A stretch of 64,000 bases of DNA from positions 39,892,378 through 39,956,377 of the forward strand of contig OW387139.1 in assembly GCA_936440205.1 (NCBI GenBank), in the 5' to 3' direction. Below, in pieces: positions 20,501 to 30,698 of this stretch. Numbering within the stretch: the first letter of the stretch is position 1; the number at the start of each line of letters is the position of its first letter. Below the pieces are notes generated by a model. The model ran no database searches and was not told the DNA's origin. It was given only the letters and a program-made list of their open reading frames with translations. The position numbers and the translations under genes were made by a program. This DNA comes from Lepidonotus clava. Taxonomy: Eukaryota; Annelida; Polychaeta; Phyllodocida; Polynoidae.

Positions 20501-20628
20501 AGGTGAGCCTGGTCCCTTCGGCCGGGACGATCAGCGTGACTCAGCGCGGGCTTATTCCGGTAACCGCCCGGTCCCAAACTGCCATGCCGGCACTGCCGAA
20601 CTCACCCAATGCCGAATTCTCATTATGA
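14471..20628 (+). CDS. CUB and LDL-receptor class A domain transmembrane protein (8 exons)
   Basis: I joined eight exons by GT-AG sites with preserved phase: 14471-14552, 15074-15186, 15932-16081, 17631-17808, 18467-18592, 19027-19203, 19660-19902, 20279-20628. They total 1419 nt, giving 472 residues plus stop. Residues 1-22 are a signal peptide. About 28-172 form a CUB-like region with a DYVEM motif. Residues 177-213 are a six-cysteine LDLa module with the calcium-binding DGTDE box. Residues 244-263 are a hydrophobic membrane span followed by KVRKQ. The roughly 205-residue tail is cytoplasmic and proline-rich, with PPxY motifs at 337-340 (PPPY) and 360-363 (PPLY), known ligands of Nedd4-type WW domains. 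Architecture recalls NETO/LRP12-type CUB-LDLa receptors outside and the LDLRAD4/PMEPA1 tails inside. I cannot assign an orthologue. A surface receptor or trafficking adaptor is inferred. Confidence 0.85.
15074..15186 (+). CDS. CUB-LDLa gene exon 2
   Basis: The acceptor is CTTCTTGTTGCAG and the donor GTAAGG. The exon encodes residues 28-65, the start of the CUB-like region, with one N-glycosylation sequon (NQT). It ends in phase 0. Confidence 0.85.
15212..15228 (+). repeat. Poly(G) tract
   Basis: A run of 17 G lies 25 bp downstream of the exon 2 donor. Homopolymers of this kind recur through the window and are prone to length error. Confidence 0.9.
15932..16081 (+). CDS. CUB-LDLa gene exon 3
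   Basis: The acceptor is TTTTTATTCCAG and the donor GTTAGG (weaker). It encodes residues 66-115 with five cysteines and the DYVEM motif that corresponds to the conserved DYVEI of CUB domains. It is phase 0 on both sides. Confidence 0.85.
16414..17118. mobile_element. Foldback MITE with TTAA target duplication, copy 1
   Basis: A 705-bp element in intron 3. Its ends are GGATAGACAACACCTCT and the exact reverse complement AGAGGTGTTGTCTATCC, flanked on both sides by TTAA (16410-16413 and 17119-17122). Long internal inverted segments extend the palindrome: GGGAAGCGTGTCTCAGAT near 16703 pairs with its complement near 16833. No transposase ORF is present, so it is non-autonomous. TTAA targets are typical of piggyBac-type transposases, but family assignment is an inference. 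A related copy lies at 26331-27039. Confidence 0.85.
17361..17582 (+). mobile_element. tRNA-derived SINE
   Basis: A 222-bp element in intron 3. The 5' part is tRNA-like, with an A-box region (GTGGTCTAGTGGTTAGCA) and a B box (GGTTCAATCCC). An unrelated body follows, then a short ATC-repeat tail. A 10-bp target-site duplication CAGAAGATAT lies at 17351-17360 and 17583-17592, showing LINE-mediated insertion. The A and B boxes are internal RNA polymerase III promoter elements. Confidence 0.88.
17631..17808 (+). CDS. CUB-LDLa gene exon 4
   Basis: The acceptor is CACCTCCCCAAAAG, with a weak pyrimidine tract, and the donor GTATGT. It encodes residues 116-174, the second half of the CUB-like region (beta-strand-like IKIVFHTN and FKFIVTAMF). 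It ends in phase 1. The SINE ends only about 40 bp upstream. Confidence 0.82.
17809..18466 (+). other. Intron 4 of the CUB-LDLa gene
   Basis: It holds C-, T- and TTTA-repeat stretches around 17860-17970. Nothing coding recognised. Confidence 0.6.
18467..18592 (+). CDS. CUB-LDLa gene exon 5 (LDLa module)
   Basis: The acceptor is CTGTTTTCTAG and the donor GTAAGA. One exon encodes the complete LDL-receptor class A module, residues 177-213, with six cysteines. The calcium-site signature HCDGIAHCLDGTDE is intact. The exon is symmetrical (phase 1-1), as usual for shuffled extracellular modules. Confidence 0.92.
19027..19203 (+). CDS. CUB-LDLa gene exon 6 (transmembrane)
   Basis: The acceptor is TTGCTTACTTCAG and the donor GTAAGT. 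It encodes residues 217-275: a juxtamembrane stretch with two cysteines, the hydrophobic span from about W243 to V263, and a basic stop-transfer sequence KVRKQ. Phase 1-1. Confidence 0.9.
19660..19902 (+). CDS. CUB-LDLa gene exon 7 (cytoplasmic tail)
   Basis: The acceptor is GCTATCTTTCAG and the donor GTTTGT. It encodes residues 276-356, proline-rich, with the first PPxY motif (LLPPPYSPPEDLP). The segment APPIPNR is reminiscent of, but not identical to, the PPNR SMAD-interaction motif of PMEPA1/LDLRAD4. Phase 1-1. Confidence 0.87.
20279..20628 (+). CDS. CUB-LDLa gene exon 8 (C-terminus)
   Basis: The acceptor is TCCTGTTTTTCAG. It encodes residues 357-472 and ends with TGA at 20626-20628. It starts with the second PPxY motif (EPPPLYED), followed by a Ser/Thr/Pro-rich tail without further recognisable domains. 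Confidence 0.87.
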
Positions 20629-23600
20629 TTAATTTTCATGGTTTTTTTTGGTGAATTTGGAGACATTCAGAAGAAACTTAATCAAGGCCATAGTGGGTAG
20701 CCTATTCCAGTGTGATTGAGTGGTGTTGTTTTGAGAACGTTATGCTTTTTTTTACATCTATTACTGATGGTAAGGATATTGGAATGATGGGAATGGGCTA
20801 CTCTCTTAGGCTGTGCAATGTTTTTGGGGGATAGGAATATCTGCAAAGTAGATATTAATATTGTTACTTATCAAATACTTATATGTATGAATTTCCAGTG
20901 CCATTTTGAAATAGAGTCTGCATATAATAAGGTCCGCAAATCCAGCCAATCCGAATTTCAGGAATAGCATTGAAAAAAAGTTCATTCTAGGCATGATTTA
21001 AACTAAATCGATTTGCAAGAAAATGTCTTCACAACGGGTGCAAGTGAAGATGAAAACACATTCTCTCATATCTTTCATAGTCACTTACTAGTACCTCCTA
21101 GAGAGTAAGATTTGAATCTACGTGGTGCAATTTACAACGTTTTATCAGGTTAGATTATCTTAGCCAGGAGAAACTACTCTGCCGAATACACACTAAATGG
21201 TTATGTATTTAGTAGGTTTATGACAGGTATTTTCAAAGTGTTTGTGAATCGGGATATATCTATGCAGGGTAAATAGTGCAGCGAATTAGTAATAGTAGAC
21301 ATAAATATTTCTTATTGTAGCTTTATTATTAATTATACCTAAATAGAATTTGTTGAGGTGGTGTGTGGACATCAAGTGAAGTCATTTTAAAGAAGGTCTA
21401 CGCGTTTCGATACGTTGATTGGGCGGTAGTCACTTTTTCCCTGAGAGAAGGAAGGTGTAGCTACAAAAAGAAAACGAGAGAAAAGTTTTTTTTCGATTCA
21501 AAAATGACTCGGTTCAAGTTAGGCACTAGCTGACTATGACGTTATATGCCATGTATTTTAACTATTTATTGTCAAGTAATTGCAGTGCCTAGTATAATCA
21601 GTTATCTATCAAATGGCTCTTATAGTTCAAAAGAATTAATTATTGGGAAGCACTGGTATTTCATATTATAGATGAAAAATATACAAAATGTGTATATGGA
21701 TATATATGTATTTCATCTCAATGTAAATGGAATCTTCAATTCATGAACGTCGATCCTGTTAGTGATTCAAGTAATAGAAAAGGTTTTTGATTAGTATATT
21801 ATCTAAACATAATATGTGTACAGCAAAGTAAATGTAATTCAAGCACACACAGAAATGTCCATACATGTTCATTTACCAATAAACCTTCATGAAACTTCAT
21901 TGAATTGATGAGTAACTGCAACCATCTTCCTGGTAGGTGCTTGTTTTCATGCAAACATAAGACCCAGGTGACACTTTTGTCATAACTGACCCTCCTACAC
22001 TGTTATGAATATAGCCATATCATTATCATTGGTTTTATTGGGAAAATGCGTACTTAGTCTTAGATTTGCGAAATGAAATGAATTGTAGTACAGTTAATTC
22101 TTAATTAAACGTACATCAGATTTCCATTATAATACCTCGATATACCTTCTTCCGTCTGTTCATTGTTTAAACATATTTTCTATACAACTTAGTATATTTA
22201 CTAACCTTTTGTTCATGTCATCTGTTTATTATAACCGTGTTTTTGTTTTCATAGAAAATGCGCTTGTATTTTGAAATAACATGCTCCATGCATAATGATT
22301 TCTTTTTATCGTTTTCTCAAGGCGATAGCGATTCAAAGTTTATGAATATTAGTTGGTCACAAACTATGAAGGATAATGTTCTATTTGTCATAGATATAGA
22401 ACACATCAATGTTAATGCACTCGTTATTTATAAATTTACGCAGATAGAAAATGTGTTTTTGGCCAGTACATAATGTGTTAGAGTCATCGCTTCGATTTTT
22501 TTTGTTGAGGCTGACAGAAACAGATTGTCCCAATGCCTGTTGAGAATATAGCAATTTATTTGTTATCATAAACATTTTTAAATTATTGGATCCCAAATGT
22601 TTTGCAGACTTTTAATGCAACCTTTGGGTATGAAATGTCCATGCGGCTTTGATAAAAAGCCTTCGTTCAAAGTGTTGCCAAGATAACTTTGCTCTTTTTT
22701 TAATTTCTTTTTTAAGTGAAACTTAAGTGGCGCTTTTAAAAATCTATGCTTCAAATTGAATGGCATGACGTTTAATTAGATGCTTAATATTTCTATCAAT
22801 TTTGAAGGATGGTTTAATGTGTGTGTTGGAATAGAATAACTGCATTTATTTAAGCACAAACTAATTTGATTTAGTTGACATGGGTCTTCAGAAATGCCTA
22901 AATAATGCTGGTTTTGATAGTTTGTGTCAGGTAGGTATGCCGAGTTATGGTTAGTTAAGGAAACGCACATGTACATAATAAGCTGTATTTATTATACTCA
23001 GAGGGATAAATGTGTATACTCAATACAAAGGGGTGCAGTGTAGGATTTCACTTTAGGAATACCTTAGGCAGTGTCCCCAGTATTGAAAACCAGGTACTGA
23101 CCATGGATTAGCAGCCGTCCTATGCTACAATACGAGATTGTTCATGTACGTAGGACAAACCTTGTTCAACCCATGTATATACGTAGCTAAGAATGGCTCG
23201 GTTAGGAGTGGAATAATTCTCAATTACATAATAAATTGTCTGTAATATCACTAGTGTCCACGCAGTGCAAATACCAGAATTCTCATTGAAAAGTTGATAT
23301 CAAATGGTAATCTCGGCAAGTTGATAGTTCGAGTAAAACTCTAAAACCGTTATGAAATTGAGATTTGTCAGAGATAAAGAAATATAATATTTAGAGTACA
23401 ACACATTAGCTTATTGTGTCAGGAATATAGTGTACTTGGTTATGATGCACATAATATCATGCAAATATAGATCATGTTTCGAAAATATTGGTGTACAATC
23501 ATCGTTTGTAAAACAGCTAAGTTGGAAAAGAAAAAACACTGAATAATGTTGTGTCTGATATCAAAATATTATTAGCCATAAAACATGTAAATATGAGGTT

Positions 23601-25286
23601 ATACGAGGTTATTTTGAACGCAATGCATTTATTTTAACAGTTTTGCAGATTGCGTACTATACAGTATTATAGTGCTTTCTGTTTAAATCTCAAATAACAG
23701 ATAGCTTGGTTTGAATCTCATATTGCTCTACTAGTCTGGGTGATTTATTTTAGTTTGATTTAAATAACACATCCCTTTAAGCATGCTTCGCCAGTTGAGC
23801 TTTCCATTGAAGAAACATAATGTTCTTGCTTTGATACTGACGTATCAGTTGTAGATCTATGGATAATATCCATGGCACAAGATGTCATATATTATGTTCA
23901 ATATTCTCGAAGAAATTTGACAAAAGCGTTCTCCATTATTTCATTGCACAACTTTTCATATTTTTTGGTCATGAAATCTGCCTTCTGCTTTTTTGAGGCG
24001 AGATACATATTGGGATAAATTTACATTAGTAGATCTATATATATTGTAATGTAATTTAAGGCTACAATATTTATTGAGTAGTTGTCATAATATTTTTGTT
24101 ATTTTTATGAATATTGGTTGCAAATAATAGGTCAATAATATATTACATGTCTTAATATCAAATACTACTTAAATGCCATCTAGCATATAGATAGGGTTAT
24201 TCGCCTATCTGAAAGGACGTTCCATATCGCCTGTGTTTTCGTCTACTTGTATGTGTACTTATTACTGCCGAACACTGCAATCAACATATTGAATAAAGGA
24301 TAATTATGTGTTTTATGCATTTGGAGAAGTTGTTACCTTGAATTAATAAGAGACAATTTATAGGTTTGATTCTTATAACAAGTTCTGCAAACCTATAAAT
24401 ACTCTTTTATGAATATCTTGTTTTGGTTTATGTTCACTAGAAGTCTTAGAATTTGCCGGACTTAGCGTACAAAGGCAGCGATTTGTCATGAAGTTCTAGA
24501 TTTCCTAATTGTTAGTGATTTCGGAATAAATAGAGGATTTTCCTACATTCCATTATTCATACTACAGTATGTATCTCTATTTTGAAGCAATTTAAGAAAT
24601 TTGTTTCCTACTTTTTCATCAGTCTGGAGTATGAAGAAATAGAGGCATATCTTTGCCACATCTTCTGTGAAACATGAATTTTTTGAACGCTTGAAATGTA
24701 TCTTTTTGTATGGAAAATTATTATTATTAAATCATGCACTTGTAAGAACCCGTTTCAACACCTTTTGAGAGTTGACTGAGGAGTAGTTTTGATTTCCCCG
24801 TTCTTTTAATTCTTGTCTCCTCAAGGTCTTTAAGGTATGTCAGTGGTTTTCTAAATTATACTACCCAACCGTTTTCAACAACATACACCAGGTGGCGCTT
24901 CCGCTTCAAACGCCACCAAACATGCATACATTGACCAGAACTGCTCAAAATTCAGTAGATTTAAAAAAACATTGTGGGTCACTCGTTATTTGTTACAGAC
25001 AATAAAAAAATCGTGTACCTTAAACATAGACAGGTCGCTCGGGATAGCAAAGCTCTGCCTTTAAGGGGCCGTCCATAAATGAGGTCATGCTATTTTTGAC
25101 CATTTTTGACCCCCCCCCCCCCCCCCCTCCCCCCCCCATGTTTTGTCATGCAACCCTTGACACCTCCTCTAGAATTGACATCATATTGAGTGGCCCCACT
25201 AAATCAATAGACAAAAGAAAAAAGAATGGACATAACAGAGGCACGGCCCCAAAGCTCTTCAGGCCCCTTGATTTTGTCTAGAAGCC
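20629..25286 (+). other. 3' UTR and downstream region of the CUB-LDLa gene
   Basis: AT-rich with no coding exon recognised. AATAAA at 21879-21884 and at 24292-24297 are candidate poly(A) signals, so the 3' UTR could be 1.3 or 3.7 kb long. From about 25065 a GGGGCCGTCCATAAATGAGG segment followed by TTTTTGACC and a long C run looks like part of a common dispersed repeat, which I could not bound. Confidence 0.4.
24885..24900 (+). promoter_or_regulatory. CTCF-like motif
   Basis: ACACCAGGTGGCGCTT matches the CTCF core consensus at most positions. It lies in the intergenic region between the two host genes. Sequence match only. Confidence 0.3.
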
Positions 25287-25289
25287 AGA

Positions 25290-26240
25290 CATCTCAGGAA
25301 ATTTCTTTTCATTTCCAAGTTTTAGACAATGTCATCAGACATTTATGAGTATGGCAGCCATGCTTTTATGATGTTCCAAATGTCAAAAACTGACTTCAAA
25401 ATTCATACTTCTCAGGAAATTTCTTTTCATTTCAAAGTTTTTGAAATGGTGGTCATATTTTCATGATGCGCCAAGTATCTGAAAATGACTTTTGAATTTT
25501 TGTTTTTCAGGAAATTTATTTTTATTTCCAAGTTTTAGACAGTGTCATCTGACGTGTTTGTCAGCATGGTGGCCATGTTTATGATGTGCCAGTGTCCAAA
25601 AAATGACTTAAATTTTAAATTTTCAGGAAATTTCTTTTCACTTCCAAGTTTTAGACAAGCTCATCAGACATGTTTGTCTGCATGACAGCTATGTTTTTAT
25701 TATGATCCAATTGTGCAAAAACGACTTCAAATTTGTCAATTTCTATAGAATTTCTTTTCACTTCCAGGTTTTAGACAGATTCATCAGACATGTTTGTCAG
25801 CATGGCGGCCATGTTCTTATGATATACCAAGTGTCTAAGACTAGTTCACACTGGGAGTTCACAATTTTCATTCTTCACAAAATTCCCTTTCGCTTCCAAG
25901 TTTTAGACAAGGTCACCAGACATGTTTGACAGCAAGGAGGCCATGTCTTTATGATGCACCAAGCATAGAAAAACAAGTGAAAAGTTTCAAAGTTTTACAA
26001 TATTTCTTTTCACTCCCAGGTTTTAGACAAGGACATCAGACCTGTTTGTCAGCAGGCAGCTATGCTTTTATGATATGCCAAGTGTCCAAAAACAAGTTCA
26101 ATGTTTTAAAGAAATGTTCTCTCTTCCAAGTTTTACACAAGCTCAATAGACACGTTTATCACCATGGTGGCCATGTTTTTATCATGTGGCAAATATACAA
26201 AAACCAGGTCAAGTCTGCAAATATAAGAAATTTGTTCTCA
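25290..26240 (+). repeat. Diverged tandem array, about 118-bp unit, 8 copies
   Basis: About eight units recur, each with a block like CAGGAAATTTCTTTTCATTT then CCAAGTTTTAGACAA. Each ends with a variant of CATCAGACATGTTTGTC, GCATGGCGGCCATG and TTTATGATG. Unit starts fall near 25295, 25413, 25508, 25624, 25744, 25870, 25990 and 26108. Units are substantially diverged, so the array is old. Open frames across it are repeat artefacts. Confidence 0.85.
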
Positions 26241-26330
26241 CTTTAATACAATATCTATATAGGATATCCATTTTTTCACCAGTTCCCCTTTGACAGGAAC
26301 AAACTTTTCTTTATACAAATATTTGATTAA

Positions 26331-27039
26331 GGAGAGACAACAATTCAGAGTGGCTTCACTTGCTAGAATGAACATTTTGCAGAAGCCAGGAGGGCCAAAA
26401 CAGCATATTAGATATCAAATCAAAGAACACATTTATCTCCATCTTTTGGAATACATTTTGTAATCAATTCTTTAAAATCCTAGAAATTATCTGACAAAAA
26501 CTAATTTTTTCACTTTTATTTTTTTATCATGGATACCTCGGTAACCACTCAATGGATTCTGATGAAATTTCTTGAACACATCTATAATGATCTCTTGGAG
26601 GGAACTGTGACTCAGATTTCCTATCTAGGGCCTAGTTTTTATTTTATGATAAAAAACGGGAAGATTTTGGTTATTTTTTCACCATTATTTTCTACATTTT
26701 ATAAAACAAAAACAAAAATGACCTTAATCAAAATTCTGAGACATGGTTCCCTTGGAATGAATGTTAACTACATGTACAAAAAAAGTGTATGCATTTATAT
26801 GCAGTAGTCACTGAGATATCCTTATTCAAAAAATAAAAGTGAAAAATGCATGTTTTCACTTTCGAGTTTAACTACAAAGGTGCAATTCTTCACATCCTGA
26901 TATAACTTATAGCATTAGATAGGGTTCTGCATTGGCTTTTAAGATATATATGGTATATCATGATGCCATGAACAGTGAACCATTAATTCCAAAAGAAAGG
27001 GAACACTGGGCATTGGCCGCTGAGAGGTGTTGTCTATCA
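26331..27039. mobile_element. Foldback MITE with TTAA target duplication, copy 2
   Basis: A 709-bp relative of 16414-17118. Its ends are GGAGAGACAACA and AGAGGTGTTGTCTATCA, flanked by TTAA at 26327-26330 and 27040-27043. The interior shares the segments CACTTTTATTTTTT, ATGGATACCTCG, CTCAGATTTCCTATCTAGG and CAAAAAATAAAAGTGAAAAA with copy 1. It is more diverged at its left end and carries no transposase. Confidence 0.8.
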
Positions 27040-27043
27040 TTAA

Positions 27044-29951
27044 ATACAATTATTTCATTTACACTTTAGTAGTTTCTTTTTCATTAACAGGTGAAGAATC
27101 TCACTATTAATTTTAAATAACAAATTCAATTTTATACAAGATTATGTAGTTGCACTTGTTCAAGAATCACTCATCTATTCGGGGGCAACCCTCCCTCTAC
27201 CCCGCCACATACACCATAAAAAAGTGAAAACAGCATACCCATAACAGTATAACAAATCAACGAATGTAGCACAAAGAGTATGTTTTGGTCTAGGGAGTGG
27301 GGGGCAAGATTTTTCAAATCAAAATTCTGAAATGAAAAATGAAATACACATTCATATAGGCCTATGTATGTCTACCTACATGATTGCACCATGGCCCTTT
27401 ATTCTCTACACTTTAGTTTGGCTGAATGATAAAACAACTACTAAAAATACGCATTATTCTCTGCTTTAATTGTTCACATTAAAAGCAATAAGGTTAATCT
27501 CTTACAGTTTCTCCTCATATCTCCTTTTATCTTTCATTATAACTATTGGAAATTGTTTTAAATAGGGCCTACGTGCAGGTCTCTATGAACTGTTTTTAGA
27601 TTATTTTATTCATTCAATATTACTTTGTGTAATTCTTATTGGATTTAATATTGTTTTGTCTACAATGTTGACTGACAATAGACTTCATATGTACATAAAA
27701 TGCAAGGAAAAGAGGGCAGCGGCGTCCGCCCCATGGGACATGCACCCATGCGCACATATATAGACCTATAGGGAGAGAGAAAAAATACACATATTATTAA
27801 AATTTAATCAGGTGTGGAAAGTTTGTAAGGTACAAAATCAAACATTTACATTTTTGTGAATTGTCGATCTTATCGCTAAATAGTCTACTTGATATCAATT
27901 TCGAAAATAATAAATTGTTTATTACGGGGAAGAGGGGGGAGGGGGGGGGCGCAATTCCCCCCTTTGCCCCCACCCCCTTCCAATCCCCATCCGCTCTTAC
28001 ACACACACTTCTAGATCCTGCTCATTTGTAATCCTCCAGCTGGTAGGCCTACTTATCAGCTGGTCGACCCCGCCCCTTTTTCCTCAAAGATACACGTGAC
28101 AGGGGTGGGGGGGTATTGCTGATAGAATTGATGAAGGCCTACTTCTAGTAAAATGCAGAGACATACAATCCAACATTGTTTATTTTTCTTGAAATATCTC
28201 AAGTTGGGAATCTATACTGGTGTTAAAGTAAATTTATGCGTAATAAAAAGCTATGACACTGACTGGGTGCCCCACTCTGCACCGCCCATACCACCATTCA
28301 CACTCCCACCAGGCCCCCATGCTGCGCTGGTGGAGTCAGTGGTTATGAGTATCCAAGTGTCAACTTCCTTATTTCGGGTTCGGGGACAAAGACAACTGGA
28401 AATCATTTCGGTTTGGTTGATCATAAGCGCATTATGATGAACCAAACGGAAACGATTTTTTTTTTGTAATTATGGAAAGCATTTTGTAGAAAAAAACACT
28501 TGGGAACACATGCATTTTCAAAAAGTACCGTCCTAATTGGTTAATGAAGACGAGTCAATGAATTAAAGGGAATATTTGGGGAAGTAAAGTAGTATTTAAT
28601 CAGTTGAGGGACTAGAGCTACAATTTCGTTAGATTGAGATTTTGTTTTTCATAGGGCCAATATCTAGGCAATGTACCTAAGCCTAGCCTATCTGAATTTA
28701 ATAAATTGTTAATTGAGGCAATAACAAACTCGGATATTGAAGACAACAATTTAATTAAAATGAATTGTTTGTAGAAATTATCTGAAATTATTGATTGCTA
28801 ATGATCTAAATCTTATTAGAGTTCACCATTACAATTTTATTGAAACTATCATCAGTTTTTTTTATTTACCATGCATGAAAATTTCACCCTTTCCAGACTG
28901 CCAATGGAAATATGTGTACTAGGCTATGTACAGTCATATTTTAATGAATTCTTTTATTTTTTTGGGTCGAATTTGAATACCAAGTGGTACATAGATCTAC
29001 AGCCCTCAAAGAGTATTTTTCTGCAAACGAAATTATCAATATATTTTATTAACCCTTGAATGCATGTACTTTAGGATTTTAATGCTATCTAGAAATAAAT
29101 CCATATTTGGGAACCATAATTATATTCCCATGACCTAATTTCACATCTTAAATTTACGTAAGTGTTATACTTGAAAAGCCTCTTCCATATTTTGATGCAT
29201 TAGTGATATTGCATCAAAACTTTAATTTCAATGTACTAATTATGACATGAAATGTACCAATATGAATATACAAATGGGGTAAATTAGTCAAAAACTCACT
29301 GTAAGTGGAAAAATGACAAAAATTTATGCTATGCATCATTCTAATCCAAATTTTACCAAACCATTCAAAATGATTGAATTATTGCTAATATATGTTCCTC
29401 TTCACAAAAGTTACTTTAAAATGCAAAAATCTTATTTAAGAAAATATTTGTGTGCGTGTTCTTTTGCTTATGATTACAGAAAATGCAAGAAAATTCCACT
29501 ATTTTTGCCCATTTAAGGCCCATCACGTCAGACCCCGGGCGTCAGACCTACATCTACATTCTTTCATTGATCAATATTTTCATATTTCCTCTAGACTGTA
29601 ACTTATGAATAAAAATTATATAATTAATTTTTCTTTTATTTCTCATAAACTTTATTTTCTTGATTCAAAATTGTCTCAAAAAATCAATATTTAACCTCCC
29701 CCCTCAATTATCCAAAAAAAAGGACCAAAATTTATATTTTTTAGGAAAATTCAGAGGTCACATAGATCTATACCTATACGACCTTATAGGTCCCTTATAG
29801 TCACATATGACACACATATAAAAAAAGTTGTAGATCTAATCACACATTCATAATCTACAAGTTATAAGCTTTTTAATGCAATATGACCAACATCTATCAA
29901 AAGTGAAAAAAGGACGGCTCATCCTCAGTCGGGCATTGGAAAGTTTATAAT
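27044..29951. other. Intergenic region
   Basis: AT-rich DNA without recognised genes, apart from the short hairpin at 28400-28458. A G/C homopolymer cluster lies near 27930-27980. Confidence 0.5.
28400..28458. repeat. Short near-perfect hairpin
   Basis: Two arms of about 27 bp (AAATCATTTCGGTTTGGTTG and on; TTATGATGAACCAAACGG and on) pair with about three mismatches around a GCGCA-type loop of 4-5 bases. No target duplication was seen. It could be a tiny palindromic element or a transcribed hairpin. Confidence 0.75.
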
Positions 29952-30089
29952 AAGAACACCCGCCAGGGAGTTATTTGGGAAGTTATAACACCCGCGAAGC
30001 CCCAGGAAGCCCGCGACCATAGGCCAAGGGCTTCCTGGGGCTTCACGGGCAATATAACTTCCCAAATCACTCCCTGAAGGGTGTTCTTT
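29952..30089. repeat. Long inverted repeat, about 61-bp arms
   Basis: The left arm starts AAGAACACCCGCCAGGGAG and the right arm ends CTCCCTGAAGGGTGTTCTT. The arms are roughly 88% complementary, centred on GAAGCCCCAGGAAGCCC, with a loop of about 15 bases. A foldback/MITE-like element about 0.5 kb upstream of the DAZAP1-like gene. Confidence 0.85.
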
Positions 30090-30143
30090 ATTTTATTTCA
30101 CCATATTTTATTAAAAAATAATGTTTTTTGGTCATTTTATGGT

Positions 30144-30213
30144 CAGGGAGTTATATTTCTGGTTATAACCCCTGCTGAGCCAGAGGGGGTTATAAATGAT
30201 ATAACTCCCGCTG
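30144..30213. repeat. Second inverted repeat
   Basis: CAGGGAGTTATATTTCTGG and GGTTATAACCCC pair imperfectly with GGGGGTTATAAATGATATAA and CTCCCGCTG. It shares the GGGAGTTAT and GTTATAAC blocks with the hairpin at 29952-30089, so the two are probably one family. Confidence 0.6.
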
Positions 30214-30439
30214 GTGACAATATAACCACCATGTAGTGTATGGATGGGGAAATAACACGGGCAATTGTCTATTTTCTAATTGATTAATTCATGAATTATC
30301 TAAGTCCTGATCAAAAATGATATTATCCGATATGTAGGTCTATATTCCAGTTTCATATGGGTTCATTGACTTTAATTAATGGATATATCCATCAACGCCC
30401 TCACATAAAATTGATAATCTCCATTTACACCAACACTTG

Positions 30440-30651
30440 GCTTCCCATAGTCCTAGACCCGCCCCCCTGGTGGCGGCGGGCCGAAGCGGGCCTGGATCAC
30501 GTGACCTTATTGACCCCTTCCGGTCAGAGCGCTCTCTCTTCATTCTGTGACTAAGTTGGACGAGAACGGACCGCAAAGTTACTTCTCCTGCGTGGATGGT
30601 GCCGAATATCTAGCCAAACAACCAGCATTCATGTGTAACTCCGAACCGGAC
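30440..30651 (+). promoter_or_regulatory. Putative promoter and 5' UTR of the DAZAP1-like gene
   Basis: A local GC-rich island contains a GC-box-like CCCGCCCCCC, an E box in TCACGTGACC, and an ETS-like TTCCGG, directly upstream of the start codon. An AT-rich region precedes it. No TATA box was seen. A short upstream ORF (ATG at 30596, stop TAG at 30611-30613) lies in the presumed 5' UTR. The exact transcription start is unknown. Confidence 0.5.
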
Positions 30652-30698
30652 ATGGCGACGGTGAACCCCAAGTTTGCCCAGAATGGCGACGAAAAAGG
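30652..30698 (+). CDS. DAZAP1-like exon 1
   Basis: Encodes residues 1-15 plus two bases ([15 protein letters not shown]). The donor is GG|GTGAGC, phase 2. The frame is open upstream and includes another ATG at 30631. Confidence 0.8.

Noticed and set aside
25702-26246. Two ORFs with repeated LDxxxRHVCxHGGHV-type segments
   Set aside because: The repetition comes from the 118-bp tandem array; units are diverged in a non-coding way and frames change between units.
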